From: Sphaerochaeta sp. | GTDB taxonomy: Bacteria; Spirochaetota; Spirochaetia; Sphaerochaetales; Sphaerochaetaceae | Direction: 5' to 3' | NCBI GenBank assembly: GCA_018399495.1 | Contig: JAGYOG010000023.1 | Span: 1-42,236, forward strand | Length of the DNA: 42,236 nucleotides | Shown: one piece after another, positions 25,432 to 33,431 of the stretch | How positions within the stretch are numbered: the stretch's first letter is position 1 | Layout of the letters: every line of letters starts with the position of its first letter | Notes under the pieces: generated by a model | What the model was told of the DNA's origin: nothing | What the model saw: only the letters and a program-made list of their open reading frames with translations | The model's database searches: none | Position numbers and translations under genes: made by a program

Positions 25432-26178
25432 GTGTCCCAACCATGGGCATCCCTGTTGACCATCGTGGCATATTTCGATACGGTACACTCAATTGAACGG
25501 AGGAATACAACACTGATCAATCCAACGATTCCGGCATTTCTAGCAGGGGGAAATACCTCCCTAACAAACCTGTTCAGGTTGCCTGTTACACTATTTACTA
25601 CGCTTTATACATCCAAATATCTCATCCCATTCAACCAGCTTTCCAGCTTTTCGACTGAACTGCTGTTTCTACTCTTTTCCCTTATCAGCTTTCTGCTCGC
25701 CTACAACATCCAACGCACATGCAGACCGCGTTATATAAGGGAGCATGAGTTGTTGGTAAATGACATTCTTACTCATGAGGAATTTCTCAAACTGAAAGAG
25801 TACCACCACCATGCAGGCCATATATATGACCATGTCACCAGGGTAAGCTATATCTCCTACCGTATCAGCAAGGCTTTGGGCTTGGACTATCACGCTGCTG
25901 CTCGGGGAGGACTGCTCCATGACTTCTTTCTCTATGATTGGCGAGAACGAAAAAACCAGGATGAGAAGCGTTCATCCCATGGGAAGGAACACCCCTACAT
26001 TGCCTTGGAGAATGCACAGAAATACTTCTCGGTAAATGCAAAGGAAGCTGACATCATAGTCAAACATATGTTCCCCAAGACATTCTCGCTTCCAAGATAC
26101 CGTGAAAGTTTCATTGTAAGTCTCAGCGATAAAATCGCTGCAGTCTATGAATATTCCCTTGGACTTAGACGTTCCTAA
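25432..26178 (+). CDS. HD-domain phosphohydrolase with N-terminal membrane helix
   Basis: A frame of up to 248 codons. One hydrophobic helix (ELLFLLFSLISFLLAYNI) is followed by a His-rich HD domain: H-H-H-A-G-H-I-Y-D-H-V-x-R-V, the metal-binding H-D in G-G-L-L-H-D-F-F near residue 163, and a late K-H-M-F-P plus S-D-K-I. It is probably a membrane-tethered metal-dependent phosphohydrolase; substrate unknown. The GTG start is uncertain: a -10-like TATACA (25425-25430) abuts it. A non-standard CTG at 25525 stands nine bases after GGAGG (25500 region), so the N-terminus may be shorter. The stop codon overlaps that of the convergent hydrolase gene. Confidence 0.75.
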   Translation: MSQPWASLLTIVAYFDTVHSIERRNTTLINPTIPAFLAGGNTSLTNLFRLPVTLFTTLYTSKYLIPFNQLSSFSTELLFLLFSLISFLLAYNIQRTCRPRYIREHELLVNDILTHEEFLKLKEYHHHAGHIYDHVTRVSYISYRISKALGLDYHAAARGGLLHDFFLYDWRERKNQDEKRSSHGKEHPYIALENAQKYFSVNAKEADIIVKHMFPKTFSLPRYRESFIVSLSDKIAAVYEYSLGLRRS

Positions 26179-27020
26179 CGTCCACCTTCAATCCACGATA
26201 CTACCTCAGCCATTGCTCTATCCTGGGCCTTTTTGTTCTTGTCATAGGGCATAAGATGTCCAATATCCTCAATATGCAGATGCTTATTCACACCCTTGTT
26301 CTTACTGGTGATCAGTGTGCAGGCTTCCTGTGGAATAGTGGGATCCTGTCCACCACTGATTGCCAAGGTATCTGAAACAAGGTGATCAATACAGGCAACC
26401 GCTTGCTTTCGAACCCGCTCCAACTCCCAAATACCTGATGGGAACTGATATGACCAATATTGAGATCCCAGATATGCATCGTCCTCAGGATCCCCCTCAT
26501 AGTAAAAGTGATACTCGCTGTCGCTCTGCCAGGGAACCTTACGCTTCTTGATGAAATGTTTCAAAACCCAGATGGTCTTTCTTGGAATTGCAGGAATTAC
26601 CAAAGCAGGAGCAAGCAAGGCCAAGGTATCAGCAGAGAATGCATCTGCAATAATCGTGGCAACTGCTCCACCCATGGAGTGACCAACCACCGAAACCTTC
26701 TCATACTGACCAGAAAGATGGGCATAGGCATCATAGGCAGTTCCAATCCAATCCTCTGCCTTGGAAGCAAGAAAATCTTTGCTGCTGGTCCCGTGTCCTG
26801 GGTAGCGGGGACAGTAGACGTCATAACCCTTATCAAAGAGATCAATACCTGGTCTGACCAATTCTCCGGGATACCCTGTATAACCATGACAAAGAAGCAC
26901 AGCTTCTTTGGCTGTTACTTCATGAACCATTGCCCACGCCCTAGCACTCTTCCTCACAGGGGAAAGGTCCTGATAATGCTTTGCTGAAAAATCAGGGACT
27001 TCATAGGTTATGTGCATCAT
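26175..27020 (-). CDS. Alpha/beta hydrolase, carboxylesterase-like
   Basis: A 281-residue serine hydrolase resembling bacterial carboxylesterase Est30 and monoacylglycerol lipases. The nucleophile elbow G-H-S-M-G-G is near residue 97, the oxyanion H-G-Y-T-G-Y-P-G near 46, an acidic residue in S-G-G-Q-D-P-T near 225 and the catalytic His in I-G-H-L-M-P near 259. No signal peptide, so cytoplasmic. The ATG at 27020 follows GGAGG, whose sequence overlaps the stop of the LuxR gene; the pair is probably one transcript. Confidence 0.88.
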   Translation of the reverse strand: MMHITYEVPDFSAKHYQDLSPVRKSARAWAMVHEVTAKEAVLLCHGYTGYPGELVRPGIDLFDKGYDVYCPRYPGHGTSSKDFLASKAEDWIGTAYDAYAHLSGQYEKVSVVGHSMGGAVATIIADAFSADTLALLAPALVIPAIPRKTIWVLKHFIKKRKVPWQSDSEYHFYYEGDPEDDAYLGSQYWSYQFPSGIWELERVRKQAVACIDHLVSDTLAISGGQDPTIPQEACTLITSKNKGVNKHLHIEDIGHLMPYDKNKKAQDRAMAEVVSWIEGGR

Positions 27021-27028
27021 ACTTCCTC

Positions 27029-27922
27029 CTACCAACTCTGTTTCAACAGATTCAACAAGTCAATACGGCTCCTCACTTGGGTCTTCCCATAGATATTTGC
27101 CACATGGTTGTTCACTGTATTTGCACTAATACCCAATTCTCCGGCAATTTCCTTATTGGTCAGCCCCTCGCTGATCAGTTGGATGACGGAGAACTCACGC
27201 TCCGTGATATGGTACTCCTGCAGATCCTGCAGAGACAATGCTTCCTGTGGTTTCTTTTCCCTGTTATCACGCCCGATTCTTACAAAAGTAATGAATAGGA
27301 ACGTCATGATTGTAATCGATAGCGCAAGAAAATACACTCCGAACAGGAATGGCTTGAGTGCAGGGAAGAATAGCGCCAGCAAGATTGCCGGCACCATCGC
27401 AGCACTCACAATGATAATGGCAAGCGCTGAAGCCCTAGCCGTCTTGTTCTCAATTGTCTTGATGTTCTTCAGCATGACGATCAAGCTGAAACCCATAACA
27501 AAGACAAACACAAAAAGCATTGCCTGGTCCAATGCAATCATTCCCGTTATCTCCCGTGCAATTCCCAATCCAAGATAGATGACAGCAAGGAAAAAAAACA
27601 GTCCCTTGTAAGGATGTCTCCAAGGATGTGCGATAACCCAGGTAGCAAAGTACGGGATAAAGACGATAAGAAAGGCAAGATCGGCAAGGAACACGGCAGA
27701 GATAATAATCGATACAATCGTGTATGCAAGCCCACTCAAGAACATCTGGCTGAGTACCTGCAGCGCTAGTAACATCATACATCCCAGAAGGGATGCATGA
27801 CAGACAATAAAATACGTTGCCCAACGCTTTGCGTTCGATAGGCGGTACACGATAGCCAAGGCCAACGTCATACACCCCAAACCGAACGCAAGCATGTAAA
27901 CCAGCAGCAGGATTCCGCTCAC
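27029..27922 (-). CDS. Membrane-bound LuxR-family transcriptional regulator
   Basis: A 297-residue protein with about seven hydrophobic helices in the first 220 residues and a C-terminal LuxR/GerE helix-turn-helix (about 233-295). The HTH is well formed: I-T-E-R-E-F-S-V-I-Q-L-I-S-E-G, L-T-N-K-E-I-A, G-I-S-A-N-T-V-N-N-H-V. Such 7TM-LuxR fusions probably sense a membrane or periplasmic cue and bind DNA directly, without a separate kinase. The start is GTG with AAAGGA eight bases upstream, in the end of the rloB-like gene. Target genes are not known; its own operon is the simplest candidate. Confidence 0.85.
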   Translation of the reverse strand: MSGILLLVYMLAFGLGCMTLALAIVYRLSNAKRWATYFIVCHASLLGCMMLLALQVLSQMFLSGLAYTIVSIIISAVFLADLAFLIVFIPYFATWVIAHPWRHPYKGLFFFLAVIYLGLGIAREITGMIALDQAMLFVFVFVMGFSLIVMLKNIKTIENKTARASALAIIIVSAAMVPAILLALFFPALKPFLFGVYFLALSITIMTFLFITFVRIGRDNREKKPQEALSLQDLQEYHITEREFSVIQLISEGLTNKEIAGELGISANTVNNHVANIYGKTQVRSRIDLLNLLKQSW

Positions 27923-27926
27923 CGTT

Positions 27927-28574
27927 CTATCCTTTATTCTTGTTCAGACCAAGACGCTTCTGATTGTGTGTCAGGTCCGCCAATCCGCAAATCTCAGTGA
28001 TATCATTCAGCAAGGCCGCCATATTTGTGGGGGCCATCCCTACCTGCGAAGCGGTCAACGCGTTGTAGGAAGAGGCATTCACTGCAGCCTTCGATTTTGC
28101 AGAGTAGAGCTTGAGATGCAAGTCGAGTCCTTCATCCAAGAGATATGAAGCATCACTACTGAAGCCCGGAAATTGACCAGCAAGTGCAGTTTCAATCATG
28201 GCAGGATCCTTGACAAAACCCTTGGGAGTCTGGAGATGCAGAAGGTACCAAAGAGGCAAGGATGGATTATTCCATGCCAAATGCACCTTTTTCTTTTCTG
28301 CAAGAGGCATCAATTCCTTCACTTCCTGCACAGAAACGTTCAGGTCAGTGAATCCGAAAACCAGCCAGACACTGCTGTACTGTTTCTTGGTTCGCATTCG
28401 ACCAGCCAAAGTAATCAAATGGGTTAGATCCTTGAAATCAGGTTCCCATACCACCGTCATATTTGCATAGCGGCAGTCTTTGCGCATTTGGGAAAAGTAG
28501 AGGGCTTCCGCCTCGGTTGCCGTCACCACCAGTATAGTCCTGCGTGGTTTTTGGGATATACGTTTGCGTGCCAT
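27927..28574 (-). CDS. RloB-like protein with altered TOPRIM residues
   Basis: A 215-residue protein resembling the RloB family (PF13707), the TOPRIM-like nuclease partner of RloA in a presumed phage-defence or restriction-linked pair. Kept features are the N-terminal strand ILVV with a following E-x-x-x-Y-F (residues 23-27), V-W-L-V-F at 69-73, and the W-x-N-P-x-x-x-L-W-x-L-L-H core near 102-114. But where RloB proteins usually carry E-G-E and D-x-D acidic motifs, this one reads T-A-T (18-20) and G-F-T (74-76). The catalytic acids therefore appear lost. ATG lies two bases after the rloA-like stop, with AGGAGG in the end of that gene. Alignment is from memory of the family, not computed. Confidence 0.7.
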   Translation of the reverse strand: MARKRISQKPRRTILVVTATEAEALYFSQMRKDCRYANMTVVWEPDFKDLTHLITLAGRMRTKKQYSSVWLVFGFTDLNVSVQEVKELMPLAEKKKVHLAWNNPSLPLWYLLHLQTPKGFVKDPAMIETALAGQFPGFSSDASYLLDEGLDLHLKLYSAKSKAAVNASSYNALTASQVGMAPTNMAALLNDITEICGLADLTHNQKRLGLNKNKG

Positions 28575-28576
28575 TA

Positions 28577-29824
28577 TTACTCCTCCTTATCCTTGCTTGT
28601 GTCCACGAAACAGAACTCCGAGAGAATCGGAAGAGCTCCGAATGCTCCATTCAGGTACTGACTCTGCGTCTTGTCCTTGCTTCTTGAATACTTGAAGTTG
28701 GCCAAACTGAAGTAGACGGTGGCACTCTCACTGTTCTTCTCAGCAAAGTAAACGCCATCACGTCTGAGCAATCCCGGCTTAAGCAAAGAAGGGTTACAAT
28801 CAACCACGAGCATTTGGGAACCAAAGCCTATATTGCTTGCTTCGAATATTTCCACAATATGACTGAGGACATTGGGATGCAACAACATCCCAAAATCATC
28901 AATCACCAACGTCTGATTCCGAATAAATGAATCAAAGAAGGCAACACCCATCAAGCAGAGACGTCTGAGGCTCAAACTCTCCAGAGAAAAGTAAGAAGCA
29001 TAGTGTTGAGTTACATTGGTGTGAACAAAGATTATTCTCTCATCCTTTATCCTGATATCACGGATATCAGTGATATCAACACTCCAAAGGAAGTTGATCA
29101 ACTGCTGAACCCACTCAGGATGTTCACTCAGGCGGTTGATGAGATATTTCTCACTTATGTTGGAAACACCCATGGGAAGCAGATGCAGGCTATCACTCAA
29201 CCAGGTGTACAGCAAACCTGTGGTATCACTGCCTTTCTGGGCAGAAGCTGCCAGAAACGAGTGCTTCTCGTCAACTTTTCCAACCAGGCGCTTCTTATCA
29301 CCACGATACATCTTACCCCATCGATATTTGTAGGTCAGTTCTTGTTGGTCAAGAAGAAGGCTGTTCTCATCCACCTTCCGTTCAAACATCATCCGTTTTG
29401 ACCGACCTTGAAGATGATACAGGGATTCCTCGAAAATCTTTTCCCGGTCGCTGACCAAAGTATACTGAGCAATGGTTGGATCCCCACTCTCTTCATCACG
29501 GTCTACCAATACCCTGATGATAATGGTCGCAGGCTGTCCCTTTTCCTCGGAATAGGCAAAGGCAGTACCACTGAGAATCTGCAGAGGATTCTCCGTCTCC
29601 TCTGCAGCACATACAATGCCCTTCAGAGCCTCAAGTGCACGTACAAATGTGCTCTTTCCGGCTCCATTAGGACCTACAATAGCTGCTGTCTTGATCAGCT
29701 TCAGCTTTTCAGTGACCTCGACAACTTTCGACTCAGGGAACCTGTTATCCCTGACAGCTTCAAACGAAATGGTTTGTGCAGACTTTACGGACTTGAAGTT
29801 CGCAATAGTCATATCCAGCAGCAT
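28577..29824 (-). CDS. RloA-like AAA/ABC-type ATPase with eroded catalytic motifs
   Basis: A 415-residue protein of the RloA / AAA_15-AAA_21 group (SMC/ABC-like ATPases). It opens with the typical I-A-N-F-K-S-V and F-E-A-V-R, then an intact Walker A G-P-N-G-A-G-K-S at 51-58. The C-terminal part L-L-R-R-D-G-V-Y-F and the Y-L-N-G-A-F-G-A-L-P near the end match RloA. However the ABC signature reads E-S-L-S-L-R-R-L (282-289) instead of an S-D-G-T type motif. Walker B is V-I-D-D (second D at 310 in place of Glu), and the switch His position reads Cys (343, V-D-C-N-P-S-L-L). AGGAGG precedes the ATG. The frame is intact, so loss of ATPase activity, if real, is probably functional specialisation. Confidence 0.75.
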   Translation of the reverse strand: MLLDMTIANFKSVKSAQTISFEAVRDNRFPESKVVEVTEKLKLIKTAAIVGPNGAGKSTFVRALEALKGIVCAAEETENPLQILSGTAFAYSEEKGQPATIIIRVLVDRDEESGDPTIAQYTLVSDREKIFEESLYHLQGRSKRMMFERKVDENSLLLDQQELTYKYRWGKMYRGDKKRLVGKVDEKHSFLAASAQKGSDTTGLLYTWLSDSLHLLPMGVSNISEKYLINRLSEHPEWVQQLINFLWSVDITDIRDIRIKDERIIFVHTNVTQHYASYFSLESLSLRRLCLMGVAFFDSFIRNQTLVIDDFGMLLHPNVLSHIVEIFEASNIGFGSQMLVVDCNPSLLKPGLLRRDGVYFAEKNSESATVYFSLANFKYSRSKDKTQSQYLNGAFGALPILSEFCFVDTSKDKEE

Positions 29825-29853
29825 ACGCTACCTCCTCATACCCATAGGTGGAT

Positions 29854-30486
29854 TCACCAAAGATTTTGCATATTCCGTCCCACTGATGGCCATTTCTCAA
29901 TCGCATCCATCAAACGGGCCGGAAGAGTTTCATCACCATGATTGTCTGTGGCGATCACATCAATCAAACCAAGTTCCAAATAGGGAAGCGAGAGTTCACT
30001 CTCCACAGCTTCAACGTTCGTCTGTAGTAAACAACCGAGAGAGCGTAATCGTTGCAACATTGCACTTTTTGGATTCAACCAAAGATACCGTTCCACATGA
30101 GCTATAAGCGGGCGATAGTGCATATTGACCAATTGTTGCAACCGTTCCAACAATCCTGGAGGGGGCAAGGAGAGCCCAAACTCCACCAAGGCAAACCTCC
30201 CATCGATAGGAATACTTTTGAGGGTTTCTTGTTCCCCTACAAATAGCTCACTACCTAGATAGGTCTGTAATCCCAAGGCTTTCGCTTCTTTTCTAGCCCA
30301 CTGATATGTTTCTCTCAGCATGGAAGTGTTGGTTGTCACATATGGGTTGTAAATATGGGGTGTGAATGCAATTGCTGTGACTCCAGAGAGCTGATAAAAA
30401 TTGAGCATACGGATGAATTGCTCCCGTGAAAGATATCCATCATCAATTTCAGGCAAAAGGTGACAGTGCATATCACAGATACCCAT
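29854..30486 (-). CDS. PHP-domain protein tyrosine phosphatase, CpsB/YwqE type
   Basis: A 210-residue PHP-fold metal-dependent phosphatase. Visible metal-binding motifs are D-M-H-C-H-L-L-P-E-I-D-D-G at the N-terminus, F-T-P-H, an E-rich middle strand, A-H-V-E-R-Y and a late A-T-D-N-H. Family members dephosphorylate tyrosine kinases of capsule synthesis, but no kinase or polysaccharide gene is adjacent. An alternative TTG start lies two codons earlier; AAGGAG eight bases before the ATG at 30486 favours the latter. It has its own promoter and heads the rloA-rloB-luxR-hydrolase genes. Confidence 0.85.
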   Translation of the reverse strand: MGICDMHCHLLPEIDDGYLSREQFIRMLNFYQLSGVTAIAFTPHIYNPYVTTNTSMLRETYQWARKEAKALGLQTYLGSELFVGEQETLKSIPIDGRFALVEFGLSLPPPGLLERLQQLVNMHYRPLIAHVERYLWLNPKSAMLQRLRSLGCLLQTNVEAVESELSLPYLELGLIDVIATDNHGDETLPARLMDAIEKWPSVGRNMQNLW

Positions 30487-30506
30487 AGACAAAACTCCTT
30501 GTCGTG

Positions 30507-30534
30507 ATTATACCCGGAATCTTGAAAATGTGAA
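30507..30534 (-). promoter_or_regulatory. Promoter ahead of the PHP-rloAB-luxR unit
   Basis: On the minus strand, TTCACA (30529-30534), a 16-base spacer and a perfect TATAAT (30507-30512). It lies in the 92-base gap after cobO and gives a short leader with AAGGAG. Confidence 0.6.
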
Positions 30535-30578
30535 AGGAGAAAAGGAGCAAACTAAGCAATTAGGCCATCAAACAGTCT

Positions 30579-31124
30579 CTAATACTCAATCATGGGTTGT
30601 GCTGCACAGTTTGCATCAGAAAGATGATGTTTCACCTCTTTTATTTCACTTACCATGTCTACAACGGAAATTAATTGGCTAGGAGCATTTCTCCCCGTGA
30701 TGACGATATGGGGAAAACCTTCCTTATCTTTATGGTCTGCAAGCCAGAGGCAAACTTCCTCACAGTCAAGGTATCCTAGGGAAAGCGTATAGGTGAACTC
30801 ATCAAGGACAATGAAGTCATAGGAAGCAGAAGAAATCCAACGCTTCACCTGCTGCCACCCTTTCCTTGCCAACTCTGCATTCTTGACATCGTTGTCATCT
30901 TCCCAGGAGAATCCAGAACCAAACTGTTTCCAGAGCACCCCAAGTTGCTTGATGATACGATACTCACCGCTATCCAGAAGGGAAGGATCCTTCTTGATAA
31001 ACTGGGCAACTGCACAACGTGCATCGTGCCCCAGTGCCCGAATCAACTGGCCCATCGCAGCAGAGGTCTTCCCTTTTCCGTCTCCTGTATAAAGTAAAAC
31101 CAAAGAGGTTTTTGTTGTTTTCAT
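30579..31124 (-). CDS. cobO: Cob(I)alamin/corrinoid adenosyltransferase, CobO type
   Basis: A 181-residue ATP:corrinoid adenosyltransferase (CobO/BtuR/CobA family), adding the 5'-deoxyadenosyl ligand to cobalamin. The modified P-loop G-D-G-K-G-K-T-S is at about 14-21, with F-I-K near 43, Y-D-F-I-V-L-D-E-F near 105 and V-I-T-G-R-N-A-P near 142. Length is normal. It begins three bases after the lipoprotein gene. No cobalamin riboswitch or other cobalamin gene is in the window, so salvage of imported corrinoid is the likely setting. Confidence 0.92.
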   Translation of the reverse strand: MKTTKTSLVLLYTGDGKGKTSAAMGQLIRALGHDARCAVAQFIKKDPSLLDSGEYRIIKQLGVLWKQFGSGFSWEDDNDVKNAELARKGWQQVKRWISSASYDFIVLDEFTYTLSLGYLDCEEVCLWLADHKDKEGFPHIVITGRNAPSQLISVVDMVSEIKEVKHHLSDANCAAQPMIEY

Positions 31125-31127
31125 GTA

Positions 31128-32276
31128 TTACTCCATCACCATATATTGGGTCATCGTTGCCCCCTGTCCATCATCCACAGAATCTCCACTTATCTGCCTC
31201 TGGGCAAGCTGGTCTTGGCTCAAGGCTTGCTGCAGGATCAAAAGGGTATCGTGCGCCATCTTGTCCCCACTGGAATTGTACACTTCATTCATCAAGCCCA
31301 CTGCTTCCTGTAACTCACCCAAAGCGGAAAGCATCAACGCTGCGTTGTATCCACAACTCAACTCTCTTGATTGCTTCCAGATTGCCAGGAATTGCTGATA
31401 CGCCTTTCTATATTCTTCAGCCTTTGCCAACGCATATGCCGGTTCTGCAGAAGCAAGCTTCCCCTTGTTTTTCATGAGGGAGAGATGTTCAGTCTCCCAA
31501 GAAGGTGCTAGATGAAGCGCCATCTTGTCTGTAGCACGCTTGATAATTTGGGAAAAGAGTGGATCAAACGAGGGAGCCAATCCACTACTATAGTTTCGCT
31601 CATCACGATACTTACCATCTACAGCATAGTATCGTGTTCCAATCTTCGTTCGCTCCTTCTCCTTGTCCGTAAAACTTTCACTTATCAGAATCCTACCATC
31701 CTTCAAACTAGTGATGGTATACGATAAGCCAAGGGTGGCTTCCTGGACGAGATAGTACTCCCGTTTGGTGACTTGCTCACTACTGACACCGCTACTATCG
31801 GTAACAAACTCTCTGCAGTCCACCTCCTCTACGCGTTCCTCCATATCCATATAGGAGATTTCACTGCTCATAAGCAAATCAAATCCCTTTTCGCACATCA
31901 AGCGATAACTGTCCTCTCCTGCTTTCGCAAGACTGAGGTAGGCATCGGTTGCATCAGGTGTCAAAATAGAAAAATAATGGGTATCATGCACTGCCTGGAC
32001 AATCATCCGAGTTGCCAAGGAGGCTACACGCTCTGAGAGGTTTGCATCGAAACCAGTGGAAAGGGTAAAGTCGGTTTCGTGTAATCCATTGATCCAAGGG
32101 CTGAGAGGCCTGCCATAGGGGAACCTATAGTTGGCTGTTGAAGCAATGGAAAGACTCTTGCATCCCTTCAAATCGACTTCACCGGGAACCAGGTGGTGCA
32201 CCTTCACCGTGGTTGCACAGCCGGCAAGGAGAACCATGAGAGCAAAAACCAAGAACACATATATCAAACGCTTCAT
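31128..32276 (-). CDS. Lipoprotein of unknown function, 382 aa
   Basis: A signal peptide with lipobox L-A-G-C (Cys 20) makes this a lipid-anchored envelope protein. The first 220 residues look like a beta-rich domain including the conserved-looking YYLVQEATLGLSYTITSLKDGRILISES region, given here by its ends. The rest (about 270-350) is helical with Ala-rich TPR-like repeats (EPAYALAKAEEYRKAYQQFLAIW, then CGYNAALMLSALGELQEAVGLMNEVY). The tail is Gln/Asp-rich. I do not recognise a named family. The ATG overlaps the pdxA stop, and AGGAGG sits in the end of pdxA, so translation is coupled. Confidence 0.85.
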   Translation of the reverse strand: MKRLIYVFLVFALMVLLAGCATTVKVHHLVPGEVDLKGCKSLSIASTANYRFPYGRPLSPWINGLHETDFTLSTGFDANLSERVASLATRMIVQAVHDTHYFSILTPDATDAYLSLAKAGEDSYRLMCEKGFDLLMSSEISYMDMEERVEEVDCREFVTDSSGVSSEQVTKREYYLVQEATLGLSYTITSLKDGRILISESFTDKEKERTKIGTRYYAVDGKYRDERNYSSGLAPSFDPLFSQIIKRATDKMALHLAPSWETEHLSLMKNKGKLASAEPAYALAKAEEYRKAYQQFLAIWKQSRELSCGYNAALMLSALGELQEAVGLMNEVYNSSGDKMAHDTLLILQQALSQDQLAQRQISGDSVDDGQGATMTQYMVME

Positions 32277-33304
32277 TTTTTTCCTCCTTCCGCCAGGAGA
32301 TAATCAGTTGCTGCCTCCAATGCACGAACCATTCCATCTGCATCAGCAAGATTCTTTCCTGCAATGTCAAAAGCAGTTCCATGATCCACACTGGTTCTCA
32401 AAAACGGAAGATTCCACGTAATTGAAATTGTTTGGTTGAAATCATACGTCTTTGCCGCTATGTGCCCCTGATCATGGTAAAGGGAAATTACTGCTCGATA
32501 TTTCCCCTTCCTTGTTTGGTAAAATACCGAATCGGCCCCGATTGGCCCCACTACATCCACCCCATGCTTTCTCGCCTCATTGATTGCAGGCTCTATGGCT
32601 AATACTTCCTCATCACCAAAGAGACCATGCTCCCCGCAGTGGGGGTTCAAGCCCGCTACTGCCAGGCTAAGCTCGTTATTGAAAGCCCCTGCGTGGTTCT
32701 GTGTAATGGTATCACATTCGAGGATGGTCTTCAGCAAGGACTCCTTCGTTACTGCATTGCAGGCCTGTCGAAGGGAGAGATGTCTGCTATGGAAGAATAT
32801 TTTCAAGCCAAGGGTATCGAACATCGTTATCGCACGACGGGTCCCACTGAGCGCACTGAGAATTTCGGTGTATCCAACATGATCAACACCGGATGCTTTC
32901 AGGGCTTCCTTATGAAGTGGAGGCGTTACCAAGGCATCTGCGTACCCACAACGAATAAGACGAACCGCTTCCTCTACTGCGTGATAGGCAGCTCGGCCGC
33001 ACATTGCTTGGATTTCACCATAGTTGAATCGATGCATATCCAAGATATTCTGGGAATAGAGGATATGACGGCTACCACTTTCGATTGCATGGACCAAGGA
33101 ACTGTCATCCACTACCACAGCATCAAAATCTGAAGGAATGCTCATATCAATAGAAACCTTCTTCAATAGGGGCACATCACCAATCACCACCATTCCAATA
33201 AATGGAGGTAGCGATGCACGTTGCATTGCCTTCAGCACAATCTCAGGTCCAATCCCTGCGGGGTCTCCAAGAGGAACTGCCAAATACCATCGTTTTGTTT
33301 CCAT
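32273..33304 (-). CDS. pdxA: 4-hydroxythreonine-4-phosphate dehydrogenase family protein
   Basis: A 343-residue PdxA-family dehydrogenase. In vitamin B6 synthesis PdxA oxidises 4-phosphohydroxy-threonine; PdxA2 paralogues act on other 4-phospho acids. Visible are G-D-P-A-G-I-G-P-E-I, a V-T-P-P-L-H-K-E segment, the metal His in D-H-V-G-Y-T-E, H-x-x-x-x-x-R-H and L-Y-H-D-Q-G-H-I-A-A-K, and the terminal D-H-G-T-A-F-D-I-A-G. No other pyridoxine genes are near, so the exact substrate is open. The ATG has no Shine-Dalgarno and a promoter ends six bases upstream, predicting a leaderless mRNA. Confidence 0.9.
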   Translation of the reverse strand: METKRWYLAVPLGDPAGIGPEIVLKAMQRASLPPFIGMVVIGDVPLLKKVSIDMSIPSDFDAVVVDDSSLVHAIESGSRHILYSQNILDMHRFNYGEIQAMCGRAAYHAVEEAVRLIRCGYADALVTPPLHKEALKASGVDHVGYTEILSALSGTRRAITMFDTLGLKIFFHSRHLSLRQACNAVTKESLLKTILECDTITQNHAGAFNNELSLAVAGLNPHCGEHGLFGDEEVLAIEPAINEARKHGVDVVGPIGADSVFYQTRKGKYRAVISLYHDQGHIAAKTYDFNQTISITWNLPFLRTSVDHGTAFDIAGKNLADADGMVRALEAATDYLLAEGGKK

Positions 33305-33310
33305 AATCGC

Positions 33311-33339
33311 ATCATACCAGTGTGATTCTTACCTGTCCA
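33311..33339 (-). promoter_or_regulatory. Promoter of pdxA, predicted leaderless
   Basis: On the minus strand, TGGACA (33334-33339), a 17-base spacer and TATGAT (33311-33316). The -10 box ends six bases before the ATG at 33304. Confidence 0.6.
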
Positions 33340-33362
33340 GACACGCAAACCGATACAACCAA

Positions 33363-33391
33363 TTGACAACCTGATAACCTTCTTTTATGTT
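33363..33391 (+). promoter_or_regulatory. Promoter of the acidic protein gene
   Basis: TTGACA (33363-33368), a 17-base spacer and TATGTT (33386-33391), giving a leader of about 35 bases. It lies divergent to the pdxA promoter, which is only 24 bases away. Confidence 0.6.
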
Positions 33392-33431
33392 GGAGATGTG
33401 GGATTTGATTCTGTTTTCAAGGAGTAACGAC

